64,000 nt of DNA from Tetrapisispora phaffii CBS 4417 (lineage: Eukaryota > Ascomycota > Saccharomycetes > Saccharomycetales > Saccharomycetaceae): NCBI RefSeq assembly GCF_000236905.1, contig NC_016529.1:649393-713392 (forward strand), read 5' to 3'. Shown one piece after another: positions 9,246-19,589 of the stretch. Every line of letters starts with the position of its first letter. Within the stretch, counting starts at the first letter, position 1. A program made the translations under genes and the position numbers. The notes under the pieces were generated by a model. It was not told the origin of the DNA, made no database searches, and saw only the letters and a program-made list of their open reading frames with translations.

Positions 9246-10004
9246 TTACATAGTGCATCTTGTATCATTGTGCAACTTGAAACAACTGACGGAACAGATT
9301 TTCTCACCACAATTGATACATCCTGATAGATCATCTGTTCCACCACAAATGGAACATATGGTAATGAATGGTAACACTTTAAAGTATTTTTTATTGTAAA
9401 CATTACTGAATATAATATGTCTGTTTACATTATCTAAAGCTTCGACATAACTTTGCAGAGTTCTTTTACTCGATAATATCCTTTTTAATGCTGTAAGTCT
9501 ATGTGAAGGTTTTTTCTGAGTTGCAGGTGGTTTAGTTGATTTATATGAAAGTTTTAAGTTTTTGGGGACGTCAAATTTGTTTTTACCACGAGTATTTGAA
9601 CCTGATGAATCTATTTTGTCTCTGTTGATATTGAATATTGTAGAGAGTAACCCAGGAACCTCGTACTGGTCATTTTTATTTTCTGTATCAAGTTCCATAA
9701 ACCTCTTCCTAGATTGAATTATATCAGCTGGAGAAAACTTATCTGGTAAAGATTGATTACTGGAGTTTTTTTTATCTCTATGGTTTGTTGAGTCTTCGGT
9801 GACTTCATCTGCATTACTAGTGTACAATTTAGCCTCCATATCAGCTAGCGAATAGTTAACACGTTTACTGTTCCTTGAAGATATAGTGGTAGACTTTATA
9901 TTCTTCGATACACCTTGTCTACCTTTGGTTCCATTTAAGGATGTGAAATATACGTTTGGATTGTACGTTCTGGGGTTAATTTCCTCCACAAGCTTCGATG
10001 GCAT
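9246..10004 (-). CDS. VPS71: SWR1-complex subunit Vps71/Swc6 with HIT zinc finger
   Basis: A 252-residue nuclear protein whose C-terminal 36 residues form a HIT-type zinc finger (CSICGG...CINCG...CSVSCFKLH...TRC, about residues 217-250), the hallmark of Vps71. Vps71 together with Arp6 forms a module of the SWR1 remodeller, which exchanges H2A for H2A.Z. The N-terminal half is basic and low in complexity, as in orthologues. It is convergent with the SIZ gene, with 111 bp between stops. In S. cerevisiae the place between SIZ1 and DFM1 is held by STE14, so VPS71 marks a local order difference. Confidence 0.9.
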   Translation of the reverse strand: MPSKLVEEINPRTYNPNVYFTSLNGTKGRQGVSKNIKSTTISSRNSKRVNYSLADMEAKLYTSNADEVTEDSTNHRDKKNSSNQSLPDKFSPADIIQSRKRFMELDTENKNDQYEVPGLLSTIFNINRDKIDSSGSNTRGKNKFDVPKNLKLSYKSTKPPATQKKPSHRLTALKRILSSKRTLQSYVEALDNVNRHIIFSNVYNKKYFKVLPFITICSICGGTDDLSGCINCGEKICSVSCFKLHNDTRCTM

Positions 10005-10297
10005 TTTGTGATTAGCTGAAAGTACCTCTGTTTGATTGTGATGTGTTCAAGCCATTCATTACACAGTAGTCTGAACAATATATTTCATTAAACCTTTTTC
10101 TTTCTAATAAATGGTTTTATCAACTATTTTAAGTTGGAAAAATTCCATCGCGAAATTAAAATTAACGTATTCTTGTTACAGCGTAGTTCACTGAAAATAA
10201 TAACTATCTGTTTAGAAATGTTATATTCTATTTATAAGTTATTGATATAAGAAGTAGGTAAATACATCTTTTATATATTGTATGAATGGGCAATTAA

Positions 10298-11218
10298 CTA
10301 TTTTCCCAGTTTCTGGCCTTTACCTGGGAAATTCTTCCTTTCTGTGGTGAAAGTGGCAAATCTACTTGCAGCAGATTCTTTCTTCTCAGCTGTTGATTTT
10401 TCATTGCTTTTACTACTTCTTATTGTAGAAGTCTTTGCATTTCTGTTAGAATTGCCCAGTCTTTCACCTCTTCCACCAAACTTTGTGATTCTTGTGCCGT
10501 CTATGATAGAAATTAAAGTGACAAACCACACAGGTGGCTTGAAGTACCCAAATGGGTAGTAATTTGGGTTCTTGTTTGTTAACCACCAAAGTATTCTACC
10601 AAAACTCTTGGTATCTAGACATTCGTAGATATATCCTGTTAGCACACCGATGACACACAGTTGGAAAGAGTCGTCGCCACCGTTGAATACGAATGACATG
10701 ATGATTTCTAGAACTGGATAGTATTTACCCTTAATTGGGATGAAACCGAAATATAGAATTTGAGAATCTTTATGATCCATAGCCCAAGTATAACCAATAC
10801 ATGACGAAAATGCACTTTTCAAAATAAATTCTCTTTCGGAGATTTGGAAATACGCAGAAGTCAAAAGGGAGACTATAACCATACAGCACATGATATAGTA
10901 CGCATAATTAGCTTTATTGTTCCTGAAATGGACGGTCTCTAGATGTAGAGATCTTGAATACAGATTGTAGAAGTCCAAGATCGTTGCCAAAGCTTGAGCA
11001 GCACCTCCTGGAATGATAATAATCGATGAAGTAAATATTCTCCAAAATTGAAAACGTTTCACAGAAAGATGCCATGAAAACACAAATCTACTCAAATCAA
11101 TAATAGAAAATTTCCATAACGCCATCAACGTGACAATCGAACTTAGTATAATCCTTGTGATAGGTGGAATACTTTGAAACCAGTTATGTGCGGAAACTGA
11201 TGAACCACTAGTATTCAT
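10298..11218 (-). CDS. DFM1: derlin-family ER protein Dfm1 (ERAD)
   Basis: A rhomboid pseudoprotease of the ER membrane that supports retrotranslocation of membrane proteins in ERAD and recruits Cdc48. The 306 residues have about six membrane segments and the derlin amino end (WF.SIPPITR). The cytosolic tail carries two SHP boxes, the Cdc48-binding motifs, as FGGRGERLG and FPGKGQKLG, which distinguish Dfm1 from Der1. The gene lies next to RRP17 in divergent orientation, as on S. cerevisiae chromosome IV. The 293 bp between its stop and VPS71 hold nothing I can identify. Confidence 0.95.
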   Translation of the reverse strand: MNTSGSSVSAHNWFQSIPPITRIILSSIVTLMALWKFSIIDLSRFVFSWHLSVKRFQFWRIFTSSIIIIPGGAAQALATILDFYNLYSRSLHLETVHFRNNKANYAYYIMCCMVIVSLLTSAYFQISEREFILKSAFSSCIGYTWAMDHKDSQILYFGFIPIKGKYYPVLEIIMSFVFNGGDDSFQLCVIGVLTGYIYECLDTKSFGRILWWLTNKNPNYYPFGYFKPPVWFVTLISIIDGTRITKFGGRGERLGNSNRNAKTSTIRSSKSNEKSTAEKKESAASRFATFTTERKNFPGKGQKLGK

Positions 11219-11558
11219 CTTAGTCCCTTTGAATGAAAATAAAAATCTTGAAACCCTTAAAAACCTGAAATGAGTCTAGCTTTGTAACTCAAATTTAACC
11301 TGCAAAAACCTTGAGAACGTCCCTTAAAATCCTCAGCAGCCGCAAGAATTTACTAGTGACAATACAATTCCACCCATATGCATAAGAAACCTATTCAATA
11401 ACGAAGTTAATAACATTCTCATCAATCAATTAAGTGTCTTTTAAAACTATAATTCTTATGATTAATGTTAACCTGTCAACTTCTAGTTTGAAGTTTATGC
11501 AGGTATGTTAGCGCCATGTGGCCCTTCACAGGCGCTAACATGTTTTGTGAAAAAGGTT

Positions 11559-11625
11559 AAAAAATTTTCACTCTAAAGATCATCTCATCTCATCTCATCT
11601 GGAAATGGGATGAGATGAGATGAGG
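11559..11625. promoter_or_regulatory. RRPE plus inverted array of PAC-type elements (RRP17 promoter)
   Basis: An AAAAAATTTT core at 11559-11568 matches the RRPE element. It is followed by (CATCT)x4 at 11581-11600 and, eight bases on, by GATGAGATGAGATGAG at 11609-11624. The two arms are exact reverse complements over 16 bp. GATGAG is the core of the PAC element; RRPE and PAC together drive the yeast ribosome-biogenesis regulon through Stb3 and Dot6/Tod6. The position, 190-260 bp upstream of RRP17, is typical. The rest of the 598-bp DFM1-RRP17 region shows nothing further. Confidence 0.75.
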
Positions 11626-11816
11626 TTGTAAGCAAAGCTGATGGGAAGAGCCAGGATATTGGGTCTCGTGTGTGATTGATAGTTAAAGTGTATAGTTTGG
11701 ATGAATGACTGTTTTGTATTTGAGAATTTGGACTGTGTTTGTTGCTTTGCAGGTTAAATAGATAGAGTGGGTTTTACAAGAGTTCAAAATCTGCTGAAGA
11801 CATTATCAAGGAAATA

Positions 11817-12538
11817 ATGGCAGTACGTTCCAATAGACAGATACTGACGCAAGGTCAGAAGTATGTCAGTAAGCAACATAGGAAGTTTGGTGCTGATGAG
11901 GTCACGTTCGACAAGGATTCCAGACTGGATTACCTAACAGGTTTCCATAAACGTAAAGTTCAAAGACAGAAGAAAGCTCAAGAGTACAATAAGGAAAGAG
12001 ATAGATTAGCAAAGATTGATGAGAGGAAAAAGGTTCGTGACGAGAGAAAACAAATGATGGAGCAACAGATGTTGGATTTTAAGAGAACAATGAACTTGCA
12101 ACTGGGTTCCGATGATGAGGGAGGAAATGAAGGTGAAAAGATAAATTATGACCATGAATGGGAAGGCTTTAAATCAGACGAAGAGAAAGAATCTGAATCG
12201 AACGATAGTGAAAGCGTGAAACCTATTTTGAAAAAGAACGTCTTGGAAACAGCGGTATATACAGATGATACTACAGTTGAGCTTGAAGCGCTTGAACCAA
12301 ATGATAACTTCGAATACCTTGCAAAATTAAACAACGTCAAATTAGAGAAGTCCTCTGAAATTCTAGATGAAAGTATAACTAGAGCTAAGAAATATGCTAA
12401 GTTTGTAGGAATGGTCGATAAAGATGAAGGCAAGGTAAATAAAAACCAAAAGTAAAGAAGAAGAAGTTTAGATATTTGACAAAAACAGAAAGAAAGGTTA
12501 ACCAATTTAAGGCAAACGCTAACAAACGTAGAAAATAA
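11817..12538 (+). CDS. RRP17: ribosomal RNA-processing protein Rrp17, with a one-base frameshift near the 3' end
   Basis: A nucleolar 5'-3' exonuclease-type factor of the Nol12 family for 5.8S/25S rRNA 5'-end processing. The first frame runs from ATG 11817 to TAA 12453-12455 (212 residues) and contains the conserved basic N-terminal block and an Arg/Lys/Glu-rich coiled coil. The family's basic tail is not in that frame: it lies in the next frame, open from 12443 to TAA 12536-12538, and reads as a KKKKFRYLTKTERK-type end. The break falls in the A-run at 12441-12445. One missing base there (real or a sequencing error) would account for it. A programmed shift is less likely. Confidence 0.88.
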
Positions 12539-12700
12539 GCACCTAGGAAGGGTTGTTTGCATATATAAATATAATCTCGATATGTTTATACGATATGTCC
12601 ATATAAAAAATATTTAAAAATAATACAGAAATCGAATGCATGTGTGTAACTATAATACATGAAGATCAATAGTCACCTTTTCTATTGACAGATAGGCTGC

Positions 12701-13927
12701 CTATTTGATGGATGTCATGCTACTAATATGATCGCTCTCTAATCTGAAGATAGCCCAGAGTGCTCTTCTTGCAATTTCTAAGTACTGAGTTTCACCGTCA
12801 AAAATCATTGAGTCGGTCAACTCGAATCCTAATATTTGACCAAAGAAGATCCAGCACCACCAATATCTGATTATTAAATCATAGAAAATGGTGTAATAAT
12901 AATACTTAACTGGAAAATTGACTCTTTTGTTGGCCTTTGGATCTGCCTTAGTGTTGGCAACACTAGAGCTTCTAATATTATAAAGGGAAGTGATGGACCA
13001 ATCTTTTCTAATATCCCAATAAAATGAGAATGTGGAGTTTATTAACATGAAAACTTTGTGGAATACGTTTATTTGGTAAGTCTCATGGTATTCAGGGTAG
13101 GCTCTTGAGATCCACATACAGAATAGTACAGGTAGACCGGAAGCATATTTCATTGAATTATATAGATGATTTTTATCCATACCATTCGAATTGATAAATT
13201 CTCTAATACATTGGAAGATTCTGATGAAAATAGGTATACATGCCACCAATAAATCTAAATGACGTAATTTTATTTCACCAGTAATCAAAATCGAATTATA
13301 AATAGTAAAATCTATCAATGGTTTGGCATACGATGTCAATGTATCTGAAATAAGGATGTATGTGGTTCTTAAATTCCTTGGCCTTGATTCAATAAATATT
13401 AGTCTCGAACAGCAGTACCTAATAATGCTACAGTTTCTAAGGATATAGTAGACAATAAAAAGAGCTTGCAATAATGGATATATTTTTGAAGTTTTGATTA
13501 TAATTTCACAAATTCTTTGAGCCATTGCAAAAAGAAAAAAAGGATCATTCCTGCTATCTGGAGAATCTATTGGCTGGGAAAATAATACATCAGCATAATT
13601 CTGTCTGAAAAACCAAAATGTACAAGTGATTATATGCATTGGTAGGATTATTTTCGTTAATTTAACATTAAAATTGTAAACAATCTTAGAAAGTTTCAAA
13701 GTCGATAAATTATTTGCATTGTTGTTCGTGTTGAAGGTATTGTCACCATCTTCTTCCTTAGAGGCTGATTTATCGAGGGCAATTAATTTCACTATATCTA
13801 TATCATTTTTAATGTACAATTTTATGATTAAATACCAAAACCAGCAACCTAGCAACAGTAATAGATTGATTCTTTGAGGAACAGGAAGTGACAAGTTATC
13901 CAAATGGAAAGCCTCGTGGACGTCCAT
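12701..13927 (-). CDS. ERD1: Golgi membrane protein Erd1 (EXS domain)
   Basis: A multi-spanning membrane protein with an EXS domain, required for retention of luminal ER proteins and for phosphate recycling and glycosyltransferase localisation in the Golgi. The 408 residues show about eight hydrophobic segments. The family signatures RNDPFFLFAMAQRICEI, LRNCSIIRY and IRKDWSI are visible, as is the terminal block with RYWWCWIFF and RRALWAIFRLE. The longest frame begins with GTG at 13957; the first ATG at 13927 (MDVHEAFHL) is preferred. It is convergent with RRP17, as in S. cerevisiae. Confidence 0.9.
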   Translation of the reverse strand: MDVHEAFHLDNLSLPVPQRINLLLLLGCWFWYLIIKLYIKNDIDIVKLIALDKSASKEEDGDNTFNTNNNANNLSTLKLSKIVYNFNVKLTKIILPMHIITCTFWFFRQNYADVLFSQPIDSPDSRNDPFFLFAMAQRICEIIIKTSKIYPLLQALFIVYYILRNCSIIRYCCSRLIFIESRPRNLRTTYILISDTLTSYAKPLIDFTIYNSILITGEIKLRHLDLLVACIPIFIRIFQCIREFINSNGMDKNHLYNSMKYASGLPVLFCMWISRAYPEYHETYQINVFHKVFMLINSTFSFYWDIRKDWSITSLYNIRSSSVANTKADPKANKRVNFPVKYYYYTIFYDLIIRYWWCWIFFGQILGFELTDSMIFDGETQYLEIARRALWAIFRLESDHISSMTSIK

Positions 13928-15290
13928 GCTTTTTCTTTTTCGATAATAGTCTACCACTGGATGCTTACAACCTTGATACTTGTTTGCATATACTTCATGT
14001 TTTCAACAAGACACATTCGCTATAATGTATCGACAGTTTTATAAACCTAGTTTCTGGAACCTGTTCTTAATGCCCGGATAAGCGATGTAAACAAAAACCA
14101 GTGCGATGAGCAATGAAGCCACGCATACAGTTAGCAAATGTGAATAAGAGAATCGTAAACGCCATCTACAGCATTCCACTTGATTATGCAAACATAAACT
14201 ACAAAGTGTTACTAAATTAAATAAAAGTAGAGAGGAAAGAATGGATATATTTACATGTCAGTTGCGAACGTACATGACGTATGATTATATTATAATCAGA
14301 TAATATAAAAAGTTTAATCATTACAAATGTTCATGATTAGCATGAAATATTAATCATCATCTTATAACATAGGACAAGAACGGTTAACAATCGTATACAC
14401 CGTACAAATACCTTTATCGCTTGAGTATACTCATGTTGATGATGCAGTTGTGTACAAATAGCTACTTTTTTCAATAAAATATTTGGAAGAATTGGGTGTG
14501 GAACCAAAATAATTTTCTTCAGAGATGTAAATATATCAGAATTTTCAGTGTTTGGCTTGTTGTTATATTTCTGTCATTTCCGACTGCACATTATTTTATA
14601 CTTAAATAGAAATAATATACACTGAATAGATCCGCCTGGGGCGACAACTTGTCATCACAATAAATGCATCAATGGAAAAAGAAAATTGTTTTGAAACAAA
14701 CCCACATCCGTCCTCATTCTTCCATCATCGTAAGTATACTTCAACGAGATCTCCTGATCTCTGCAACCTGTCTCCCATTCAAAAACGAGACACAGAACAA
14801 AAGAAATATATCGGCCTCCAAAGCAATAGACACAGAACATACGTTCTTCCCATTGCTCTGCCGTACTCCTGCGTATTGACCGAGTAGACAATAAGTAAAA
14901 AATATACATACATAATAAAGTGTAAAGAGAAGGAAAGAAACATGTCAAATGAATGTAAATTTATAGCTGTTTATATACTTATCAGTTTTGATGTCGCAAC
15001 AAAACTTTCAATTTTGAAATTTTTTCAAGTTGCCCGGCCACTGGATGGTTTGACAAATTGAAGTATTTAAAACAAGGGCAAACTGAACTGTCAAACATCC
15101 AATTGATGAACAGATAAGTTCTGAACTGTCTCAAGAGTAGAGCTCTTAGGTTCAAGTCAAACTGGATAAAAGTTGTTGAAAGTCGATTGTCTTTGGTTGA
15201 ATTTGTTTGTTTGCCTTTTATTTTGCCCTCGTTTGCAATTGGTTCGACCGACTGAGAACTGGTTTATTAGGTTATTTTGTTTTGTGAGAG
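13928..15290. other. 1.36-kb ERD1-RML2 intergenic region, no gene recognised
   Basis: It serves as the divergent promoter region for ERD1 and RML2. Short open frames around 14655-14948 exist on both strands but overlap one another, lack recognisable sequence and look like chance. The last 300 bp before RML2 are mixed AT/GC with repeated CAAGTTT/TTGAAA-type strings. I see no tRNA or LTR. Confidence 0.6.
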
Positions 15291-16454
15291 ATGATGTTGT
15301 CGAATAGTTTGAGGACTTTGAGGGTTCCCCTGTGTGCTAATTTTAAGTCTGGTAGTATTTTCACAAGGTTCTATGCGAGACCGACCGCTATGAAACCGGT
15401 TGATTCGACCGCTGCTGTCGCTGCTGAAATGACGATCACTCCACAAATGTTGAAGATTGTTCCGAATCAGACGGATTTGGTTGCTTTAGAGAAACAAGAC
15501 GAAGTCATAAAGAGACGTAGAAAATTGGCAAAGGAAATCACGGTAATGAGGAAACCAAAACCTATTTCGCCTGGTTTGAGGTGGTGGAGACGCCCCGTAT
15601 ATCCTTATTTGTTCAAAGGAAGACCGGTTAAGAGTTTAACCGTGGCTAAGAGAGGCACAGGTGGTAGAAATAGCACCGGTAAAATCACTGTCAGGAGTAG
15701 AGGTGGTGGTCATAAGAGACGTCTTAGACTGTTGGACTTCTCTAGATTGCTGGAAGGCCAACAAACTGTACAAAGAATAGAATATGATCCAGGTAGAACT
15801 GCTCATATCGCACTTTTAAAGCATAACGAAACAGGTAATTTGTCTTATATTGTGGCATGCGATGGCCTAAGAGAGGGTGATATTGTCGAATCGTACAGAA
15901 AAGGTATTCCAAAATACTTATTAGAAGAAATGGGCGGTAAAATTGATCCAGCTATTGTCAGTGTCAGAACTGCGCAAAGAGGTAATTGTTTACCTATTTC
16001 AATGATCCCAATTGGTAGTGTCGTTCACAATGTTGGTCTAACACCTGTAGGCCCAGCTAAATTCTGTCGTGCTGCTGGTTCCTATGCTCGTATTATATCT
16101 AAATTACCTGAGAAGAAGAAAGCAATCGTTCGTTTACAAAGTGGTGAACAACGTTATGTATCAATAGATGCATGCGCTACTATGGGCATTGTTTCTAATG
16201 TTGACCACCAAAACGCTTCTCTAGGTAAAGCTGGTAGATCAAGATGGTTAGGTAGAAGACCACACGTAAGAGGTGTCGCTATGAATAAATGTGACCATCC
16301 ACACGGTGGTGGTCGTGGTAAATCCAAGTCTAATAAATTATCGATGTCACCATGGGGCCAATTAGCAAAGGGTTACAAGACCAGAAGAGGAAAGAATCAA
16401 AATAGAATGAAGGTCAAGGATAGACCAAGAGGTAAAGCTGCAAGATTGCAATAA
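15291..16454 (+). CDS. RML2: mitochondrial large-subunit ribosomal protein uL2m
   Basis: Mitochondrial homologue of bacterial L2, essential for the peptidyl-transferase region of the mitoribosome. 387 residues, close to yeast Rml2. The N-terminal 45 residues are basic and hydroxylated, consistent with a matrix-targeting sequence. The core holds the L2 signatures [28 protein letters not shown] and the C-terminal [13 protein letters not shown], whose His is the conserved functional histidine of L2. RML2 neighbours VMA8 and AFG1 on S. cerevisiae chromosome V; here an M28 peptidase gene intervenes. Confidence 0.96.
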   Translation: MMLSNSLRTLRVPLCANFKSGSIFTRFYARPTAMKPVDSTAAVAAEMTITPQMLKIVPNQTDLVALEKQDEVIKRRRKLAKEITVMRKPKPISPGLRWWRRPVYPYLFKGRPVKSLTVAKRGTGGRNSTGKITVRSRGGGHKRRLRLLDFSRLLEGQQTVQRIEYDPGRTAHIALLKHNETGNLSYIVACDGLREGDIVESYRKGIPKYLLEEMGGKIDPAIVSVRTAQRGNCLPISMIPIGSVVHNVGLTPVGPAKFCRAAGSYARIISKLPEKKKAIVRLQSGEQRYVSIDACATMGIVSNVDHQNASLGKAGRSRWLGRRPHVRGVAMNKCDHPHGGGRGKSKSNKLSMSPWGQLAKGYKTRRGKNQNRMKVKDRPRGKAARLQ

Positions 16455-16715
16455 GTAATTTAAATTGATTGTATTACTATCAATTTAAACAGAGCATATA
16501 TTCTCTGAAAACTGAAGTTTCAACTTTTATTCATTCCCATGTAGGTTACGATTTTTAAAAAAACATTTAGATTCACTCATAATATATATACCTGTACATA
16601 ATGTGTATTTGAATACGAAAAATTGTTAGTCCAGTTAAAAAAATTATAAATACTTTTCGAGATTAAATAGAATGCCCAACGTTGAAAGTGGATTCATTGG
16701 ATTTTGATGTAGGAA

Positions 16716-17861
16716 TTATTTCAATTCTAAGAAAGACCAATCACCTAATTCGATGATAGATCCAATTACAATCTTAGTATGTTCAGCCATGTGGTCAAAA
16801 CTTAAACGGTCCAAAGTATCCATGGTACTATGGATATATTTATTTGTTTTCTTGAAATCGCTTTCGATGACAAAAGCAGATGGGTAACCATTTCTGGTAG
16901 CACTGCCATGATCACTACAAGCGTAACCACATTTAGTCTCCACATATGGAATGCTTAAATATGAATTAACTATGACTTTTATAAAATCAGTTAACTCACT
17001 GTTAACATAATCCGTAATAACACCAACATGTTCGTTTTCAGGATCCTGAACATAGCCAGTCATATCTTGTTGCAACATTGCAACAACTCTCTTATGTTCT
17101 GAAGCATATCTACTAAATACATCTAATGATCCTAATAATCCACCTTCTTCAGCAGAGTAAAAATGGAATTCAATGGTGTTCTTTGGTCTATTGCCTTTTT
17201 TCAAATAATGTTCAACATAGAGACGTAGAGCTTCCAGATTTGTAACAGTACCAGAGCCATTGTCATCGGCACCTGGGGCAGCTAAAACACTTGGTAAGAT
17301 TAGATTGATTGAATCTTGGTGAGATCCCATCACAACAATATTCTCTGGGGTTTCAGAACCAAGAACTTTAACAATAATGGAGTACTGTTTCCATTCGGGG
17401 TGAATGACCCTTTCAACAGATACAAAATCAGCACTGACACCGCTTGTAATGTTTAGTAAATTGTGTTCTAACCATTGTGCAGACTGATAACCTGTTTCGG
17501 ATTTATAATAACGAGTGTAAAAGCTTGTGAATTTTGCTAGATTTACTTCCATTGAAGATTTATCAATATTTTCAATAATGGTATTGACTAACTCTTCTCT
17601 TAATGTTTTTGATGGATAATTGTAACGAGGCACAGCATCTTCAAGGTTTTCATTATTCTTTAGATGTAAAAAATTATTAGTGATATCCATAAATTTGATA
17701 CCTTTTCTCATGAACGATAACTTTTCATCTTCAGATACAGTACGCACAGTATCTTTAGAGAGCTGAATGACTCTAGTTGACCCAAAATATGATTCAAATG
17801 GGTAACTGGTAGCATAGTCGAGAACAGCGAGACCTGCAGTAATGGCTGATAACAATTTCAT
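16716..17861 (-). CDS. M28-family zinc aminopeptidase (YDR415C-like)
   Basis: A secretory or vacuolar M28 peptidase related to bacterial leucine aminopeptidases and orthologous to S. cerevisiae YDR415C, which has no standard name I can give. It begins with a signal peptide (about 20 residues, ending near YATSYP). All metal-site motifs are present: GSHQDS (about residue 178), ADDNGSG (197), AEEGG with the catalytic Glu (236), DMTGY (264) and SDHGS (313), so the enzyme should be active. 381 residues is full length. In S. cerevisiae it follows ERD1, whereas RML2 lies on the sister chromosome; here RML2 sits between them. Confidence 0.92.
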   Translation of the reverse strand: MKLLSAITAGLAVLDYATSYPFESYFGSTRVIQLSKDTVRTVSEDEKLSFMRKGIKFMDITNNFLHLKNNENLEDAVPRYNYPSKTLREELVNTIIENIDKSSMEVNLAKFTSFYTRYYKSETGYQSAQWLEHNLLNITSGVSADFVSVERVIHPEWKQYSIIVKVLGSETPENIVVMGSHQDSINLILPSVLAAPGADDNGSGTVTNLEALRLYVEHYLKKGNRPKNTIEFHFYSAEEGGLLGSLDVFSRYASEHKRVVAMLQQDMTGYVQDPENEHVGVITDYVNSELTDFIKVIVNSYLSIPYVETKCGYACSDHGSATRNGYPSAFVIESDFKKTNKYIHSTMDTLDRLSFDHMAEHTKIVIGSIIELGDWSFLELK

Positions 17862-18343
17862 TGTGTATTTGCTGTTTTTTGAAACGAGTAGGACTTTATC
17901 AAAAGAGAAAGAAAGCTCTAAAAGTTATAAATTCAATCTAGTTTATTCTTATACGTAGACGTAATTCCGTGTGAGAAAAAATAGCTTCTACATTAATAAT
18001 AAATCGTTTATCAATATTTATTTAAATCATCTGTTTCTTAAATAATAAATGTGCATATCAAATATCAAAAGATTATGCATTTGATATCACTCCCTAAATA
18101 TGTGTTTCTCTGAAATGAATGTTCCTTAAGGTGCGTCATCGGTCACTACTGAACATTGAAAAATGAGATAGGTCACGTAACGACATAGCTATAATTTATG
18201 GATAATGGTTTCTTATCGACGGTTTATTATCTTTTTAGATATTCAAATATTCAATTCAATCGAGACTACTTTCGTTTTATGTATCTATTTAATGGGAAAT
18301 AAAATTAAATTATAAGTTGTGTAAAAATGTACATTGGAACAGA
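17862..18343. other. 480-bp intergenic region, no gene recognised
   Basis: AT-rich spacer between the start of the M28 peptidase gene and the stop of VMA8, presumably holding the peptidase promoter and the VMA8 terminator. A TCACGTAA string near 18173 is a weak E-box-like site. Nothing else stands out. Confidence 0.5.
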
Positions 18344-19162
18344 TCAGAAAATAACGTCATCTTCTTGATTAGCCACCAGGTTTTCGTTACTGTTGCTTTC
18401 TTCTTTGGCTTCTGTAATTTTATTTTCGGCAATGACTTTATCTAAACTCTTACCAGATTGGCTTGCTTGCAATTCTGCAGCAGCCTGTGCTTTTGCTCTC
18501 ACTTCTGCATCCACTCTTGCAGTTTCCTTTTGTTTAGTTTCCTGAACTTTCTTTAGTCTATAAAATTCCTCTCTGTCTAATTCATCTAATTCACTGTTAA
18601 TGTATGCAATAGTGTTTTCAGTACGTGGTATAATAACATGTTCGATAGCGTTGACTCTTCTATTGGTGACTTTGATCACTTCATCCAAAATGATGAAAGC
18701 AGTTTGTAATGAAGCTAATTCCACTAGAGTCTCTACTGCCTTTGAGTAAATTTCCTTTGCATGTTGTACCTGTTGACCACCACGTCCTAAACCAGTCAAT
18801 TTAAAATCGTTAATATTACTGTCGATATATGACTCAAATTGAGGCAAGTAAACACCACTGACATTCTCCTGACGAGCCTTAACTCTAAATCTAGCCTTCG
18901 ATACAGACTCTTGAACTTGATAACCTATATTTTCACCGGTAGCATATGAAACTTCAGCTAGAGAGAAGGCAGCAGTTTGCATCACACGACCCATCTTTTG
19001 TTTAGCTTCATCAATTCTCTTTGTGATATCACGGAAACGTTTAGTTAAAGCTTCGGATTTACGTTTCAGCAACGAATGACCCTGGTTTGCACCTTTCAAC
19101 TTGGTTTTCATAACACCAAGAATCATACGGGTTGGAAAAACTTGCTCCCTTGTAGCAGACAT
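18344..19162 (-). CDS. VMA8: V-ATPase V1 subunit D
   Basis: Central rotor-stalk subunit of the vacuolar proton ATPase, working with subunit F (Vma7). The 272-residue protein has the conserved first helix ([30 protein letters not shown]) and second long helix ([19 protein letters not shown]) that form the antiparallel coiled coil. The tail after residue 230 is Ala/Glu/Asn-rich and variable, making it slightly longer than yeast Vma8 (256). Head-to-tail with AFG1, same order as S. cerevisiae chromosome V. Confidence 0.97.
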   Translation of the reverse strand: MSATREQVFPTRMILGVMKTKLKGANQGHSLLKRKSEALTKRFRDITKRIDEAKQKMGRVMQTAAFSLAEVSYATGENIGYQVQESVSKARFRVKARQENVSGVYLPQFESYIDSNINDFKLTGLGRGGQQVQHAKEIYSKAVETLVELASLQTAFIILDEVIKVTNRRVNAIEHVIIPRTENTIAYINSELDELDREEFYRLKKVQETKQKETARVDAEVRAKAQAAAELQASQSGKSLDKVIAENKITEAKEESNSNENLVANQEDDVIF

Positions 19163-19449
19163 ATTGCAACACTTTTAACAACTATATTCTTTTTTCCTTT
19201 GCCTTGGAATGGTACGGCGCTCAATAGCTCAAAATTGGTTGTAAAAAGAGAAAAATCGCTTACAAAAAATACTCTTAATACCAATTGAGCATGCAATGAC
19301 TATATATCAACTGTCTGCTCAATATATACTTACAAAACCTCATTCAAAATTATCTTTATATCTAACTTATAATTAGGTATCTTATTATCTTTATAGTGGT
19401 TAAACATCGTTAACTGATGGAAATTGCAGCCAAAAGGAAAGCAGCCGGG

Positions 19450-19456
19450 CGGGTAA
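19450..19456. promoter_or_regulatory. Reb1-type site upstream of VMA8
   Basis: A CGGGTAA core within a GC-rich patch lies 288 bp upstream of the VMA8 ATG, between it and the AFG1 stop. It fits a Reb1 site in the VMA8 promoter. The rest of the 427-bp spacer is AT-rich and unremarkable. Confidence 0.45.
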
Positions 19457-19589
19457 CGGTCTCTCCGGGAAGGTAGTGATCAAGATGACTGTAAATAGTC
19501 GATGACAGTAAACAGTTTATATTCGAGAAGAGGACAAGATTAGAATATATGATGTAGTAGTTATTACTTAAATTATTGATTTATCAGTT

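Noticed and set aside
14655..14948. Overlapping frames of 70-97 codons on both strands between ERD1 and RML2
   Set aside because: Three frames cover the same bases, with no recognisable sequence or gene-like composition.
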